DNA from: CAZWRN01 sp964446685
Lineage (GTDB): Bacteria; Patescibacteriota; Microgenomatia; Daviesbacterales; UBA10151
NCBI GenBank assembly: GCA_964446685.1
Contig: CAYUPO010000029.1
Coordinates: 1 to 11,118, forward strand
Direction: 5' to 3'
Length of the DNA: 11,118 nucleotides
Positions 1-5,867 of the stretch are shown here, one piece after another. Both the position numbers and the translations under genes were made by a program. Positions within the stretch are counted from its first letter, which is position 1. Every line of letters begins with the position of its first letter. The notes under the pieces are model-generated. The model was not told the DNA's origin, searched no databases, and saw only the letters and a program-made list of their open reading frames with translations.

Positions 1-767
1 GGCAGATATGTCTGAACCGGACCACTCCCTTTATTACCGGCAAATCTTTTAGCATAATTTACGGCAATTTGTCTTCGACCCTCATTCACAAAAACAATGG
101 CATAAGTCACAGCAAATGATAACGCCGCAAAAATCAAAATGTTTAAAGCCTGCTGTCTGTCAAATACCGAAGCTGTCTGAAATAAAATTGTTGGAGCCTG
201 AGCGATAATTCCGGCAAAAATCAAAATTGATACACCATTACCAATTCCATATTCAGTTAGAAGTTCGCCCAGCCAGACAGCAATCATCGTCCCTGCCACC
301 ATTCCCAAAACAATTGCAATAATTTGCAGCGGCGATTCAACCAGCACCAATCCCTGATTTTTCAGCAAAGTATAAACACCTATGGCCTGCAGCAAAGCCA
401 GAGGAACCGTTAAATAACGGGTATATTGATTTATTTTTTGCTTACCATACTCACCTTCTTTGGCTAAGGCCTCAAGTTTGGGAAAAACAATTGTCAGAAG
501 CTGAATAATAATTGAAGCATTAATATATGGATTTAAACCGATTGCCAAAATCGAAAAGTTGGCTAAAGTACCACCTGAAAAAATATTTAAAAGACCGAGT
601 AACTGACTACCTGAAAAAAGAGATTTAAGACCAACCAGGTCAATTCCACCAAGAGGGATATGAGCAAACAATCGATAGATGATTAATATAACAGCAGTTA
701 TAATAAGTTTTCTTCGAAGTTCAGGAATTTTAAAAGCTTGTGTAATCGGTTTTAATAGATCAGACAA
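1..767 (-). CDS. secY: Protein translocase subunit SecY (N-terminal 255 residues, runs off the window)
   Basis: SecY is the pore of the Sec translocon in the cytoplasmic membrane. It threads unfolded proteins outward or releases membrane segments sideways. About 255 residues are visible out of the usual 420-440; the rest lies beyond base 1. The N-terminus has the family's amphipathic start (LLKPITQAFKIPELRRK), then hydrophobic segments near residues 20-38, 73-95, 118-136, 145-167, 178-196 and 208-228. The signature GELLTEYGIGNGVSILIF is at about 167-184, and the cytoplasmic loop NYAKRFAGNK leads toward the ribosome- and SecA-binding region. No ATG is available. I choose TTG at 765-767 because GGAGG (773-777, minus strand) sits five bases upstream and the protein then starts as SecY normally does. 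The start overlaps the end of rplO by eight bases. SecY following L15 is the classic spc-operon order. Confidence 0.95.
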   Translation of the reverse strand, partial: MSDLLKPITQAFKIPELRRKLIITAVILIIYRLFAHIPLGGIDLVGLKSLFSGSQLLGLLNIFSGGTLANFSILAIGLNPYINASIIIQLLTIVFPKLEALAKEGEYGKQKINQYTRYLTVPLALLQAIGVYTLLKNQGLVLVESPLQIIAIVLGMVAGTMIAVWLGELLTEYGIGNGVSILIFAGIIAQAPTILFQTASVFDRQQALNILIFAALSFAVTYAIVFVNEGRRQIAVNYAKRFAGNKGSGPVQTYL

Positions 768-1197
768 TTTTGCCTCCGGCTTGCTCTACAACTGACTTAA
801 CTGATGCAGTTACCGGTACCTCTATAGTAAGATTTTTTGTAGTCAGCTCTCCCCCGTTTACTATTTTAATACCAATTCGCTTAACTGCTTTTTCTGTTGT
901 TAAACCAGTTTCAATAAGTGTAGCAACAGTTACTGTAGCACCTGCACTAAAAGCATTCAACTTGGAAACCTGCAGTAACGCTGGTTTTGCACTAACTTTA
1001 GAATTTCCCCATCCTCTTCGGTAAGGAAGTTTTTTAAAGTATAAAAGTCCTGCACCGACATTGGCTGCCGGTATTTTACCTCGGGCTTTCTGCCCTTTCA
1101 TACCTCGTCCACTGGTTTTACCCCGTCCGGATCCAATACCTCGTCCCAATCTTTTAGCTGATCTTTTAGATAATTTTTCTAATGTATGTAGTTGCAT
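760..1197 (-). CDS. rplO: 50S ribosomal protein L15
   Basis: L15 (uL15) is a late-assembling large-subunit protein that threads a basic N-terminal arm into 23S rRNA. The 145 residues match the family's usual length. The Gly/Arg-rich arm is clear at residues 17-38 (RLGRGIGSGRGKTSGRGMKG), followed by the compact C-terminal domain with GGELTTKNLTIEV at about 115-127. Only 15 bases separate it from rpsE, so the L30 gene usually found between them is missing. The stop codon TGA (760-762) is overlapped by the secY start. No Shine-Dalgarno is visible: the leader is A/T-only apart from a small palindrome at the end of rpsE. Confidence 0.97.
   Translation of the reverse strand: MQLHTLEKLSKRSAKRLGRGIGSGRGKTSGRGMKGQKARGKIPAANVGAGLLYFKKLPYRRGWGNSKVSAKPALLQVSKLNAFSAGATVTVATLIETGLTTEKAVKRIGIKIVNGGELTTKNLTIEVPVTASVKSVVEQAGGKIV
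773..777 (-). promoter_or_regulatory. Shine-Dalgarno site of secY inside the end of rplO
   Basis: GGAGG on the minus strand lies five bases before the TTG at 765-767. It encodes part of the Ala-Gly-Gly near the L15 C-terminus, so one stretch serves both as L15 coding sequence and as ribosome binding site. It decides the otherwise unclear SecY start and implies translational coupling of secY to rplO. Confidence 0.7.
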
Positions 1198-1205
1198 ATT
1201 TAAAT

Positions 1206-1224
1206 AAAAAGCTTAAGCTTTTTT
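1206..1224. repeat. Small palindrome at the rpsE stop codon
   Basis: A short A/T-rich inverted repeat (AAAAAGC, TTAA loop, GCTTTTT) spans the rpsE stop codon at 1213-1215 and is followed on the minus strand by more T residues. It resembles a weak intrinsic terminator, but the stem has only two G-C pairs, so it more likely causes pausing or nothing at all. It lies in the short gap where rpmD would be expected. Confidence 0.4.
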
Positions 1225-1911
1225 CTCCTCTTTTTTAGTATCTGTCTTAACTTCTTTTACTTCTTCTTTTTTTGTTTCAGCTTTAACTTCTTTATCTTCT
1301 ACCTTTGCTACTTCTGCAGCCTTGCCATCTTCTGGCTTAACTTCAACTTTTGCTTTGTCACCTGAACCAACTTTAATTCTTCGCAAAGCTTCAAGTGTTA
1401 CATAAACATTTGAGGCTTTGTTTTTTGTTCCCAAAAGTTTTGTCACAATATCTTTAATCCCTGCAGCTTCAACCACCACTCTGACCGGACCACCTGCAAT
1501 AACACCGGTTCCTTCAGGAGCTGGTTTCATAACCAACTTAGCTGCTCCAAATTTAAGATTTAAGATATGTGGAATAGTTCTTCCGTCTTTCATTGGAACA
1601 GTAATTAAATGTTTTTTAGCCAGCAAAGTACCTTTTCTAACAGCAGACTGTACATCAGCCGCTTTTCCAAGACCTACCCCAACCCGACCTTTTCTATCTC
1701 CTACTACTACCAAAACAGATAGTGATCTTTTATCGCCACCTTTTGTCTTTTTGGAAACCCGGTTTACCTGAACTACTTTTTCATAAAATTCAGATGAACC
1801 AGCATTTGGATTACCCCGCATATTACGGTTTCCACCAGGCCTGTTTCCTCCAGGTCTATTTCCTCCTGGTCTATTGTTTGTATTTCGATTTTGACTTTGA
1901 TTGTTATCCAT
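1213..1911 (-). CDS. rpsE: 30S ribosomal protein S5 with repetitive N-terminus and charged C-terminal tail
   Basis: S5 (uS5) helps form the mRNA entry channel and affects decoding accuracy. At 232 residues it is far longer than the usual 160-170. The S5 core covers roughly residues 41-185: the N-terminal double-stranded RNA-binding-like half (FYEKVVQVNRVSKKTKGG) and the C-terminal half with GVIAGGPVRVVVEAAGIKD (136-154). Before the core lie about 40 residues rich in Asn, Arg and Gly, including three direct PGGNR units. After it lies a Lys/Glu/Val-rich low-complexity tail (about 186-232). Both additions are probably disordered. The gene follows rplR by 12 bases and has no clear Shine-Dalgarno. 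Confidence 0.96.
   Translation of the reverse strand: MDNNQSQNRNTNNRPGGNRPGGNRPGGNRNMRGNPNAGSSEFYEKVVQVNRVSKKTKGGDKRSLSVLVVVGDRKGRVGVGLGKAADVQSAVRKGTLLAKKHLITVPMKDGRTIPHILNLKFGAAKLVMKPAPEGTGVIAGGPVRVVVEAAGIKDIVTKLLGTKNKASNVYVTLEALRRIKVGSGDKAKVEVKPEDGKAAEVAKVEDKEVKAETKKEEVKEVKTDTKKEEKKA
1829..1876 (-). repeat. 15-base tandem repeat encoding PGGNR units in S5
   Basis: About three tandem copies of a 15-base unit encode Arg-Pro-Gly-Gly-Asn in the S5 N-terminal extension. The copies differ at a few synonymous positions, so the protein sequence is better conserved than the DNA. The boundaries are approximate to a few bases. Confidence 0.8.
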
Positions 1912-1923
1912 ATTGGTAATTAA

Positions 1924-2259
1924 TTAAAAATCCAGACCACCTTTTCGTAATCCTTCAGCCAGTGCTTTGACCCGACCATGATACATAAAACCTCCCCGGT
2001 CAAAAACAACTTTACTGATCTTTTTTCCAATTGCTTTCTTCGCCAGACTCTCACCAACCTGTGTTGCTCTATCCTGCTTTTTACCAGTTTTAATAGTCAG
2101 ATCAGATTCAGCAACCAAAGTAATTCCTTTTAAATCATCAATTATTTGCGCATAAATATGCTGTGATGATCTAAAAACAGCCACTCTAGGTCTCTCCTCT
2201 GTTCCGGCAATCTTTTTTCGTACTTTTGTATGACGATGTAATCTTTTTGTTTTATACAT
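1924..2259 (-). CDS. rplR: 50S ribosomal protein L18
   Basis: L18 (uL18) binds 5S rRNA and, with L5, anchors it in the central protuberance. The 111 residues are slightly shorter than the common 115-120. Family features are present: a basic N-terminus (KTKRLHRHTKVRKKIAGTEERPRVAVFRS), the IYAQIIDD segment and the C-terminal FDRGGFMYHGRVKALAEGLRKGGLDF. The ATG lies two bases after the rplF stop. A strong Shine-Dalgarno (GGAGG at 2269-2273, minus strand) sits nine bases upstream within the last rplF codons, supporting this start and coupled translation. Confidence 0.97.
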   Translation of the reverse strand: MYKTKRLHRHTKVRKKIAGTEERPRVAVFRSSQHIYAQIIDDLKGITLVAESDLTIKTGKKQDRATQVGESLAKKAIGKKISKVVFDRGGFMYHGRVKALAEGLRKGGLDF

Positions 2260-2261
2260 GT

Positions 2262-2813
2262 TTATTTACCTCCAGCTGCCTTACCAGCTTTTCCAGCCTT
2301 CTTTCTCACATATTCACCAACATAACGAATACCTTTTCCTTTATATACCTCAGGTGGTTTTACTCCCCGGATATTAGCGGCCACTTGTCCAACCAACGCT
2401 TTATCAATCCCAGCCACAGATAATTTAGTATTATCAGCTACTGTAAATGTAATACCTTCAGGTGCTTCAAACTTCACCGGATGAGAAAACCCAACATTCA
2501 AAGTTAAAGTATTTCCTCCACCCTGTGCTCTGTATCCAACTCCAACCATCTCCAAACCTTTGGTCCATCCAGCTGAAACTCCAACTACCATATTACTTAC
2601 TAATGTTCTGGTTAGTCCATGCAAAGATTTACTCAGTTGATTTTCTTTTTTTCTGGTAACAATCAATTTTCCATCTTCCTGAACTACTTTAACAGCCGGA
2701 TGTACATCCAGAGACAACTCTCCTTTTGGCCCTTTAACCACCATCGATACCCCGTCAAAAACTACTTCGACTCCTTGTGGAACTGCTATTGGATTGTTTC
2801 CGATTCTACTCAT
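2262..2813 (-). CDS. rplF: 50S ribosomal protein L6
   Basis: L6 (uL6) sits near the factor-binding site and the base of the L7/L12 stalk, and contacts the sarcin-ricin loop. The 183 residues cover the usual duplicated fold. The N-terminal copy begins MSRIGNNPIAVPQGVEV, and the second half ends with the family signature PPEVYKGKGIRYVGEYVRKKAGK near residues 153-175, followed by a short Gly/Ala/Lys tail. It is separated from rpsH by a 79-base gap filled by a heptad palindrome. The start has no Shine-Dalgarno; the leader before the ATG is A/T-rich. Its last codons carry the ribosome binding site of rplR. Confidence 0.97.
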   Translation of the reverse strand: MSRIGNNPIAVPQGVEVVFDGVSMVVKGPKGELSLDVHPAVKVVQEDGKLIVTRKKENQLSKSLHGLTRTLVSNMVVGVSAGWTKGLEMVGVGYRAQGGGNTLTLNVGFSHPVKFEAPEGITFTVADNTKLSVAGIDKALVGQVAANIRGVKPPEVYKGKGIRYVGEYVRKKAGKAGKAAGGK

Positions 2814-2821
2814 AAATTTAA

Positions 2822-2885
2822 TGTTTCATGTATCAAGTATCATGCATCAGGTCTTAATGACACTTGACGCGTGACTCTTGAAACA
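2822..2885. repeat. Palindrome of 7-base units between rpsH and rplF
   Basis: The left arm is four consecutive 7-base units (TGTTTCA, TGTATCA, AGTATCA, TGCATCA). After an eight-base centre the right arm is four complementary-type units (TGACACT, TGACGCG, TGACTCT, TGAAACA). The outermost units pair perfectly, and inner ones keep the TCA/TGA triplets paired with mismatches or G-U pairs between. An RNA from this region could fold into one long hairpin with regularly spaced interruptions. It fills most of the gap between the rpsH stop and the rplF start. Confidence 0.8.
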
Positions 2886-2892
2886 CTCCTTT

Positions 2893-3288
2893 CTACCAAA
2901 TGTAAGCCATTACCTCTCCGCCCATACCAGCTTTTCTAGCGGCTTTATCTGTCATAACACCTTTTGGAGTAGAGATAAGTGCCATACCCAAACCACTCAA
3001 CACATAAGGTAAAGCTTTGGCTCCTTTGTAAATTCTTAGTCCTGGCTTTGAAACTCTGACAACTTCAGTCATAGCAGCTTTACGGTCGTTGTATTGCAAA
3101 GTAACCATCACTCCAACACTTACTTTGCTTTTATCAGATTTTTTCTCAGTCCAGGAACTGATATATTTCTCTTTTTTCAAAACTTCACAAATTGAAATAA
3201 CCAATTTGGAGTATGGCAAAAGCACTTCATCTTTTTGTGCCATATATCCATTTTTAATTCGTATTAAACTATCAGCTACTATATCCAT
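2893..3288 (-). CDS. rpsH: 30S ribosomal protein S8
   Basis: S8 (uS8) binds the central domain of 16S rRNA early in 30S assembly; in E. coli it also represses the spc operon. The 131 residues are a standard length. The N-terminal domain begins DIVADSLIRIKNGYMAQKDEVLLPYSKL, and the RNA-binding C-terminal domain has VSKPGLRIYKGAKALPYVLSGLGMALISTPKGVMTDKAARKAGMGGEVMAYIW, where the conserved STPKGVMTDKAAR segment is at about 106-118. An AGGAG (3306-3310, minus strand) lies 17 bases from the ATG, too far for typical pairing, and forms part of a small stem (3308-3323), so its role is uncertain. I see no better start. Confidence 0.97.
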   Translation of the reverse strand: MDIVADSLIRIKNGYMAQKDEVLLPYSKLVISICEVLKKEKYISSWTEKKSDKSKVSVGVMVTLQYNDRKAAMTEVVRVSKPGLRIYKGAKALPYVLSGLGMALISTPKGVMTDKAARKAGMGGEVMAYIW

Positions 3289-3307
3289 ATATTTATTATT
3301 TCTTTCT

Positions 3308-3323
3308 CCTAGATGAAACTAGG
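3308..3323. repeat. Small stem-loop containing an AGGAG before rpsH
   Basis: CCTAG and CTAGG pair around a six-base loop. On the minus strand the 3' arm partly holds the AGGAG that is the only Shine-Dalgarno-like sequence ahead of rpsH. It could gate access to that sequence. The stem is short and its stability uncertain. Confidence 0.35.
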
Positions 3324-3326
3324 CCT

Positions 3327-3395
3327 AATCTTTAAGAGAACGTAGTACTATCGAAAAATCTATTTCGATAGTAGCGAAGTTCTCGCAAAGGATTT
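3327..3395. repeat. Long hairpin between rpsN and rpsH
   Basis: Nested inverted repeats form one extended stem. The inner arm is a perfect 11-bp stem (TACTATCGAAA with TTTCGATAGTA, 3346-3356 and 3363-3373) around a six-base loop. After an internal loop, GAGAAC (3336-3341) pairs with GTTCTC (3379-3384), and farther out CTTT (3330-3333) pairs with AAAG (3387-3390). There is no run of T after it on the minus strand, so it does not look like an intrinsic terminator. It could be an RNA processing or stability element, or a small repetitive palindrome. Confidence 0.8.
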
Positions 3396-3398
3396 CTT

Positions 3399-3578
3399 CT
3401 ACCATGATGCTTTTTTAACACCTGGAAGAAATCCTTTATAAACATATTCTCTAAAACAAATTCTGCAAATACCAAATTTTCGCAAATAACCTTTTGAACG
3501 TCCACACTGAAGACAGATGTTCACTTTCTGAACTTCAAATTTAAACTTCTTTTTTACTACATTCGATGTCTTTGCCAT
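3399..3578 (-). CDS. rpsN: 30S ribosomal protein S14, zinc-binding type (uS14)
   Basis: S14 sits in the 30S head near the decoding region and contacts S3 and S10. The reading frame encodes 59 residues: it starts MAKTSNVVKKKFKF and ends GFLPGVKKASW, the typical ending of the short zinc form (about 61 residues; about 100 in the zinc-free form). Two CXXC pairs are present, CLQC at residues 22-25 and CRIC at 38-41, followed by the conserved FREY. Its place between L5 and S8 is the canonical one. No Shine-Dalgarno is visible; an A/T-rich leader precedes the ATG (3576-3578). Confidence 0.96.
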   Translation of the reverse strand: MAKTSNVVKKKFKFEVQKVNICLQCGRSKGYLRKFGICRICFREYVYKGFLPGVKKASW

Positions 3579-3691
3579 AACTTTATTTAATAATTAAAAA
3601 TAATAATCAAGTATTTCAAATGATTTATATTTTGTTTCTTTTATTTTTCCTTCCGACCTATAATTATAGATCAATCTTACTTAAATTGCAC
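3579..3691. other. 113-base noncoding gap between rplE and rpsN
   Basis: This very A/T-rich spacer holds no recognisable gene. It contains a near-palindrome, GACCTATAATTATAGATC (3655-3672), and otherwise shows no heptad or octad structure like the other long gaps. No convincing promoter or terminator is visible. Confidence 0.5.
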
Positions 3692-4237
3692 TTATGCCAT
3701 TTTTTGAAATGGCATACCCATTAATTCTAAAAATCGTCTGCCCTGTTCCATATTTTTTGATCCGGTATTAATAGTAATCTGCATACCCCGGATTTTATCA
3801 ACATTTTTATAATCTACTTCAGGGAAAAGCACCTGTTCTCTCATCCCTAAATTATAATTTCCCTGTGCATCAAAAGCTGTTGGTGGAACTCCTCTAAAAT
3901 CTCTCACTTTTGGCAACACGATATTGATCAGTTTATCCAGGAAAGAATACATTCTCTCTCCTCTTAATGTCACCATAATACCAATTGACTGACCCTGAGT
4001 AACTTTGAAAGCTGCAATTGATTTCTTAGCTTTTGTTACCACTGGTTTTTGTCCTGCAATTGCTGTTAAGTTAGCTAAAGATTTATCTAATACTCCGTCA
4101 CTATCTTTTGCCTCAGCCAATCCCATATTTATCACAATTTTTTTCAGTCTTGGCAGAGCATGAATATTTTTCACACCAAACTCTTCCTGTAATTTATTTT
4201 TAACTTCATCAGTATATTTTTGTCTCAATCTGTTCAT
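3692..4237 (-). CDS. rplE: 50S ribosomal protein L5
   Basis: L5 (uL5) binds 5S rRNA in the central protuberance and contacts the P-site tRNA and S13. The 181 residues are the normal length. Motifs include LPRLKKIVINMGLAEA (28-43), GQKPVVTKAKKSIAAFKV (62-79), the VTLRGERMY segment (about 88-96) and the C-terminal part LFPEVDYKNVDKIRGMQITINT. The ATG follows directly on a palindromic octad element (4240-4315) that fills the gap from rplX, so the start lacks a Shine-Dalgarno and has the sequence CTAATCAACTAAAT before it. Confidence 0.97.
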   Translation of the reverse strand: MNRLRQKYTDEVKNKLQEEFGVKNIHALPRLKKIVINMGLAEAKDSDGVLDKSLANLTAIAGQKPVVTKAKKSIAAFKVTQGQSIGIMVTLRGERMYSFLDKLINIVLPKVRDFRGVPPTAFDAQGNYNLGMREQVLFPEVDYKNVDKIRGMQITINTGSKNMEQGRRFLELMGMPFQKMA

Positions 4238-4239
4238 AT

Positions 4240-4315
4240 TTAGTTGATTAGTTAATTTGTGAATTAGTTAATTAGATCAAAACTAATTAACTGGTCTCTG
4301 ATTCACTGATTAACT
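4240..4315. repeat. Palindromic octad element, copy A (rplX/rplE gap)
   Basis: A 76-base element begins with 8-base units (TTAGTTGA, TTAGTTAA, TTTGTGAA, TTAGTTAA) and ends with an arm of opposite sense (CTAATTAACT to CACTGATTAACT). The two halves form an imperfect palindrome. By hand alignment 69 of 76 positions match copy B at 5084-5159. It fills the gap completely: the rplX stop codon (4310-4312) lies inside its right end, and its left end is two bases from the rplE start codon. No target duplication is visible at the edges. Confidence 0.88.
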
Positions 4316-4630
4316 CTTCTTTCCTCCTATTTCTTTTCCACACTTTCGGCAAATTCTTGATTTAACATCGTTTTCAATCTTAAATCCAACTCTGGTAACT
4401 TTTTTGCAGTTTGGACAAACCAAAGCCACATTAGAGGTATTCATTGGTTTAGGCAGATCAATAATACCGCCTTCAATTCCCTGCATACTTTTAACATGTC
4501 TTTTATACATGTTTACTCCACCAACAAAAACTTTAAAATCTTTGATTGATACTTTTTCAACCACACCAGTTTTACCGGAATCTTTTCCGATAAGAACTTT
4601 TACATTGTCACCTTTAATTATTTTTTGCAT
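4310..4630 (-). CDS. rplX: 50S ribosomal protein L24
   Basis: L24 (uL24) initiates 50S assembly and lies by the tunnel exit. From the ATG at 4628-4630 it is 106 residues, the usual size. The N-terminal KOW-type domain reads MQKIIKGDNVKVLIGKDSGKTGVVEKV. The C-terminal half holds CPNC and CRKC pairs (about residues 72-75 and 92-95), a zinc-ribbon arrangement found in many L24 proteins. An in-frame TTG at 4646-4648 would add six residues (MVNLNN) that family members lack, and it has no better ribosome binding site. The last codon and stop come from the octad repeat that follows. Confidence 0.95.
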   Translation of the reverse strand: MQKIIKGDNVKVLIGKDSGKTGVVEKVSIKDFKVFVGGVNMYKRHVKSMQGIEGGIIDLPKPMNTSNVALVCPNCKKVTRVGFKIENDVKSRICRKCGKEIGGKKS

Positions 4631-4643
4631 ATTATTTAAATTT

Positions 4644-4700
4644 ACCAAGACCCAATCACCAAGTTACAAAAATTTGTTTCTTGTTCTCTTGTTTCTTGAT
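4644..4700. repeat. Imperfect palindrome of CAAG-type units (rplN/rplX gap)
   Basis: The left arm has ACCAAGA, CCCAATC and ACCAAGT units. The right arm has TTTGTTTC, TTGTTCTC, TTGTTTC and TTGAT, which is complementary in type with one single-base offset. It follows the same design as the other spacers (short tandem units meeting an inverted set) with a different sequence. It occupies most of the rplN to rplX gap and slightly overlaps the alternative rplX TTG start. Confidence 0.6.
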
Positions 4701-4712
4701 TATTACCTTTCT

Positions 4713-5081
4713 TTACCAAACTTCCTTTGCTAAAGATACAATCTTTGTGAATCCTGCATCTCTGACTTCTCTGGCTACTGGTCCAAAAATACGGGTGGCC
4801 CGCATATTGCCGTCTTTGTCTATAATCACACCCGCATTATCATCAAATTTAATATGTGATCCATCATCCCGGCCAACTTCTTTTCTGGTACGTACTATTA
4901 CCACTCGAACCACTTCGTGGTCTTTAACTTGTCCGTTAGGATCAGCTCCTTTGACCACTGCTACTACCAATTGGCCTAACGATGCTTTCTTTTTTCCGGT
5001 TCCACCAAGTGGCTGAATAACCTGCAGCTTTTTTGCTCCACTGTTGTCTGCCACATTAATAACTGATCTATGCTGTACCAT
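4713..5081 (-). CDS. rplN: 50S ribosomal protein L14
   Basis: L14 (uL14) forms intersubunit bridges with 16S rRNA and, in other bacteria, is the docking site for the silencing factor RsfS. The 122 residues match the family exactly. The conserved start (VINVADNSGAKKLQVI, about 7-22), the basic hairpin GGTGKKKASLGQLVVAVVKGA, and the VIVRTRKEVGRDDGSHIKFDDNAGVIID region with the end MRATRIFGPVAREVRD (about 93-108) are all present. The start codon is two bases from octad element copy B, giving a start without a Shine-Dalgarno. Confidence 0.98.
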   Translation of the reverse strand: MVQHRSVINVADNSGAKKLQVIQPLGGTGKKKASLGQLVVAVVKGADPNGQVKDHEVVRVVIVRTRKEVGRDDGSHIKFDDNAGVIIDKDGNMRATRIFGPVAREVRDAGFTKIVSLAKEVW

Positions 5082-5083
5082 TG

Positions 5084-5159
5084 TTAGTTGATTAGTTAAT
5101 TTGTGAATTAGTTAATTAGTTTTTATCTAATTAACTAGTCTCTGTTTCACTGATTAACT
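5084..5159. repeat. Palindromic octad element, copy B (rpsQ/rplN gap)
   Basis: A 76-base element starts TTAGTTGATTAGTTAATTTG and ends CACTGATTAACT, differing from copy A mainly in the central loop. Its right end encodes the last three residues of S17 (VNQ) and the TGA stop at 5147-5149. The left end is two bases from the rplN start codon. So the reading frame of the gene before it enters the element in a different phase than in copies A and C. Confidence 0.88.
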
Positions 5160-5566
5160 TTTTTCTCCCCCTTTACTTTTTTTGCTTTTTTAACTTCTTT
5201 TGGCTTTTCTTCTTTAACAGCTTCTTCAACTACTAGCTGTTGTTGTTCACTTTCAACTGTTTCTTCTTCTTTCTCTTCCGGCATAACTTCTTCAATATCT
5301 TCCTGTGATACTTTTTTCAAAGCTTCTTCATTCATTGGCACTATATCTCTTCCAACAACTTTTGTTACTATCCAGTGTTTTCTCTTTGAGATAGGTCTGC
5401 ATTTTTCAATAGTAACCACATCTCCTATCACGGCGCCTACTTCGTTGTGAACCAAATATTTTTTACTCCAGGCATACGTCTTTTTATAAAGAGGATGAGT
5501 CTTTCGGCTTTCAACCAAAACGGTGACTGTTTTTTCTGTTTTATCTGATACTACTCTTCCGATCAT
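5147..5566 (-). CDS. rpsQ: 30S ribosomal protein S17 with acidic/basic C-terminal tail
   Basis: S17 (uS17) is an early-binding OB-fold protein of the 30S body. The core is residues 1-72 and begins directly in the family motif (MIGRVVSDKTEKTVTVLVE), a few residues shorter than usual. KTHPLYKKTYAWSKKYLVHNE and VGDVVTIEKCRPISKRKHW-type segments follow (the local sequence is GDVVTIEKCRPISKRKHW). Residues 73-139 are an added low-complexity tail, first Glu-rich and then Lys-rich, ending VNQ within the octad repeat. At 139 residues it is about 50 longer than typical. A GGAG lies 18 bases upstream of the ATG, probably too far to act. No alternative ATG exists before an in-frame stop. Confidence 0.95.
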   Translation of the reverse strand: MIGRVVSDKTEKTVTVLVESRKTHPLYKKTYAWSKKYLVHNEVGAVIGDVVTIEKCRPISKRKHWIVTKVVGRDIVPMNEEALKKVSQEDIEEVMPEEKEEETVESEQQQLVVEEAVKEEKPKEVKKAKKVKGEKKVNQ

Positions 5567-5604
5567 AATTTTTATATTCGAACTCCAGTATTTGGATTAA
5601 TTCC

Positions 5605-5850
5605 TTATACTTTCGCGTCGACTTTTCCTCCTTCCTCTTCTAAAGCTACTAAAACTTTTTTCTGATTAAATATAGTCATTGTTCTTGCTAACTCTTTTCT
5701 TTTTTTCTGAACTGATTTCAAATCCTTTAATCTTTTCAGATTTTTGTCTACCATCAAATCAGCGATCTCATCTCGCAATGTTTTTGCTGTTGCAAAAATT
5801 GATTTAATATCCATATTTCTAATTGTTGTTATATCAAATTTATCAGCCAT
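5605..5850 (-). CDS. rpmC: 50S ribosomal protein L29
   Basis: L29 (uL29) is a small two-helix protein beside the tunnel exit, next to L23, where signal recognition particle and trigger factor dock. The 81 residues are a little longer than the common 60-70. A helix around LRDEIADLMVDKNLKRLKDLKSV and the following KKRKELARTMTIFNQKK (about 48-64) are recognisable as the conserved second helix. A variable N-terminal start (MADKFDITTIRNMDIKS) precedes them. Its place between L16 and S17 is canonical and supports the call, since the family itself is weakly conserved. No Shine-Dalgarno is seen. Confidence 0.93.
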   Translation of the reverse strand: MADKFDITTIRNMDIKSIFATAKTLRDEIADLMVDKNLKRLKDLKSVQKKRKELARTMTIFNQKKVLVALEEEGGKVDAKV

Positions 5851-5867
5851 TTTTATTCAGTGAGTAA

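Noticed and set aside
1206..1224. A real terminator between rpsE and rplO
   Set aside because: The stem has only two G-C pairs and a four-base loop, and termination there would cut off rplO and secY, which have no promoter of their own in view.
3594..3674. A 26-codon minus-strand reading frame starting at TTG between rplE and rpsN
   Set aside because: Short, A/T-driven, no Shine-Dalgarno at a proper distance and no resemblance to a known small ribosomal protein.
4631..4648. Upstream TTG start of rplX at 4646-4648
   Set aside because: It adds six residues not seen in L24, has no better ribosome binding site, and lies in the palindromic spacer. The ATG at 4628-4630 gives the family's normal start and length.
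760..5149. Alternative genetic code with UGA as glycine, seen in some CPR lineages
   Set aside because: TGA ends rplO (760-762) and rpsQ (5147-5149) exactly where the products should end, and no in-frame TGA is needed to complete any gene.
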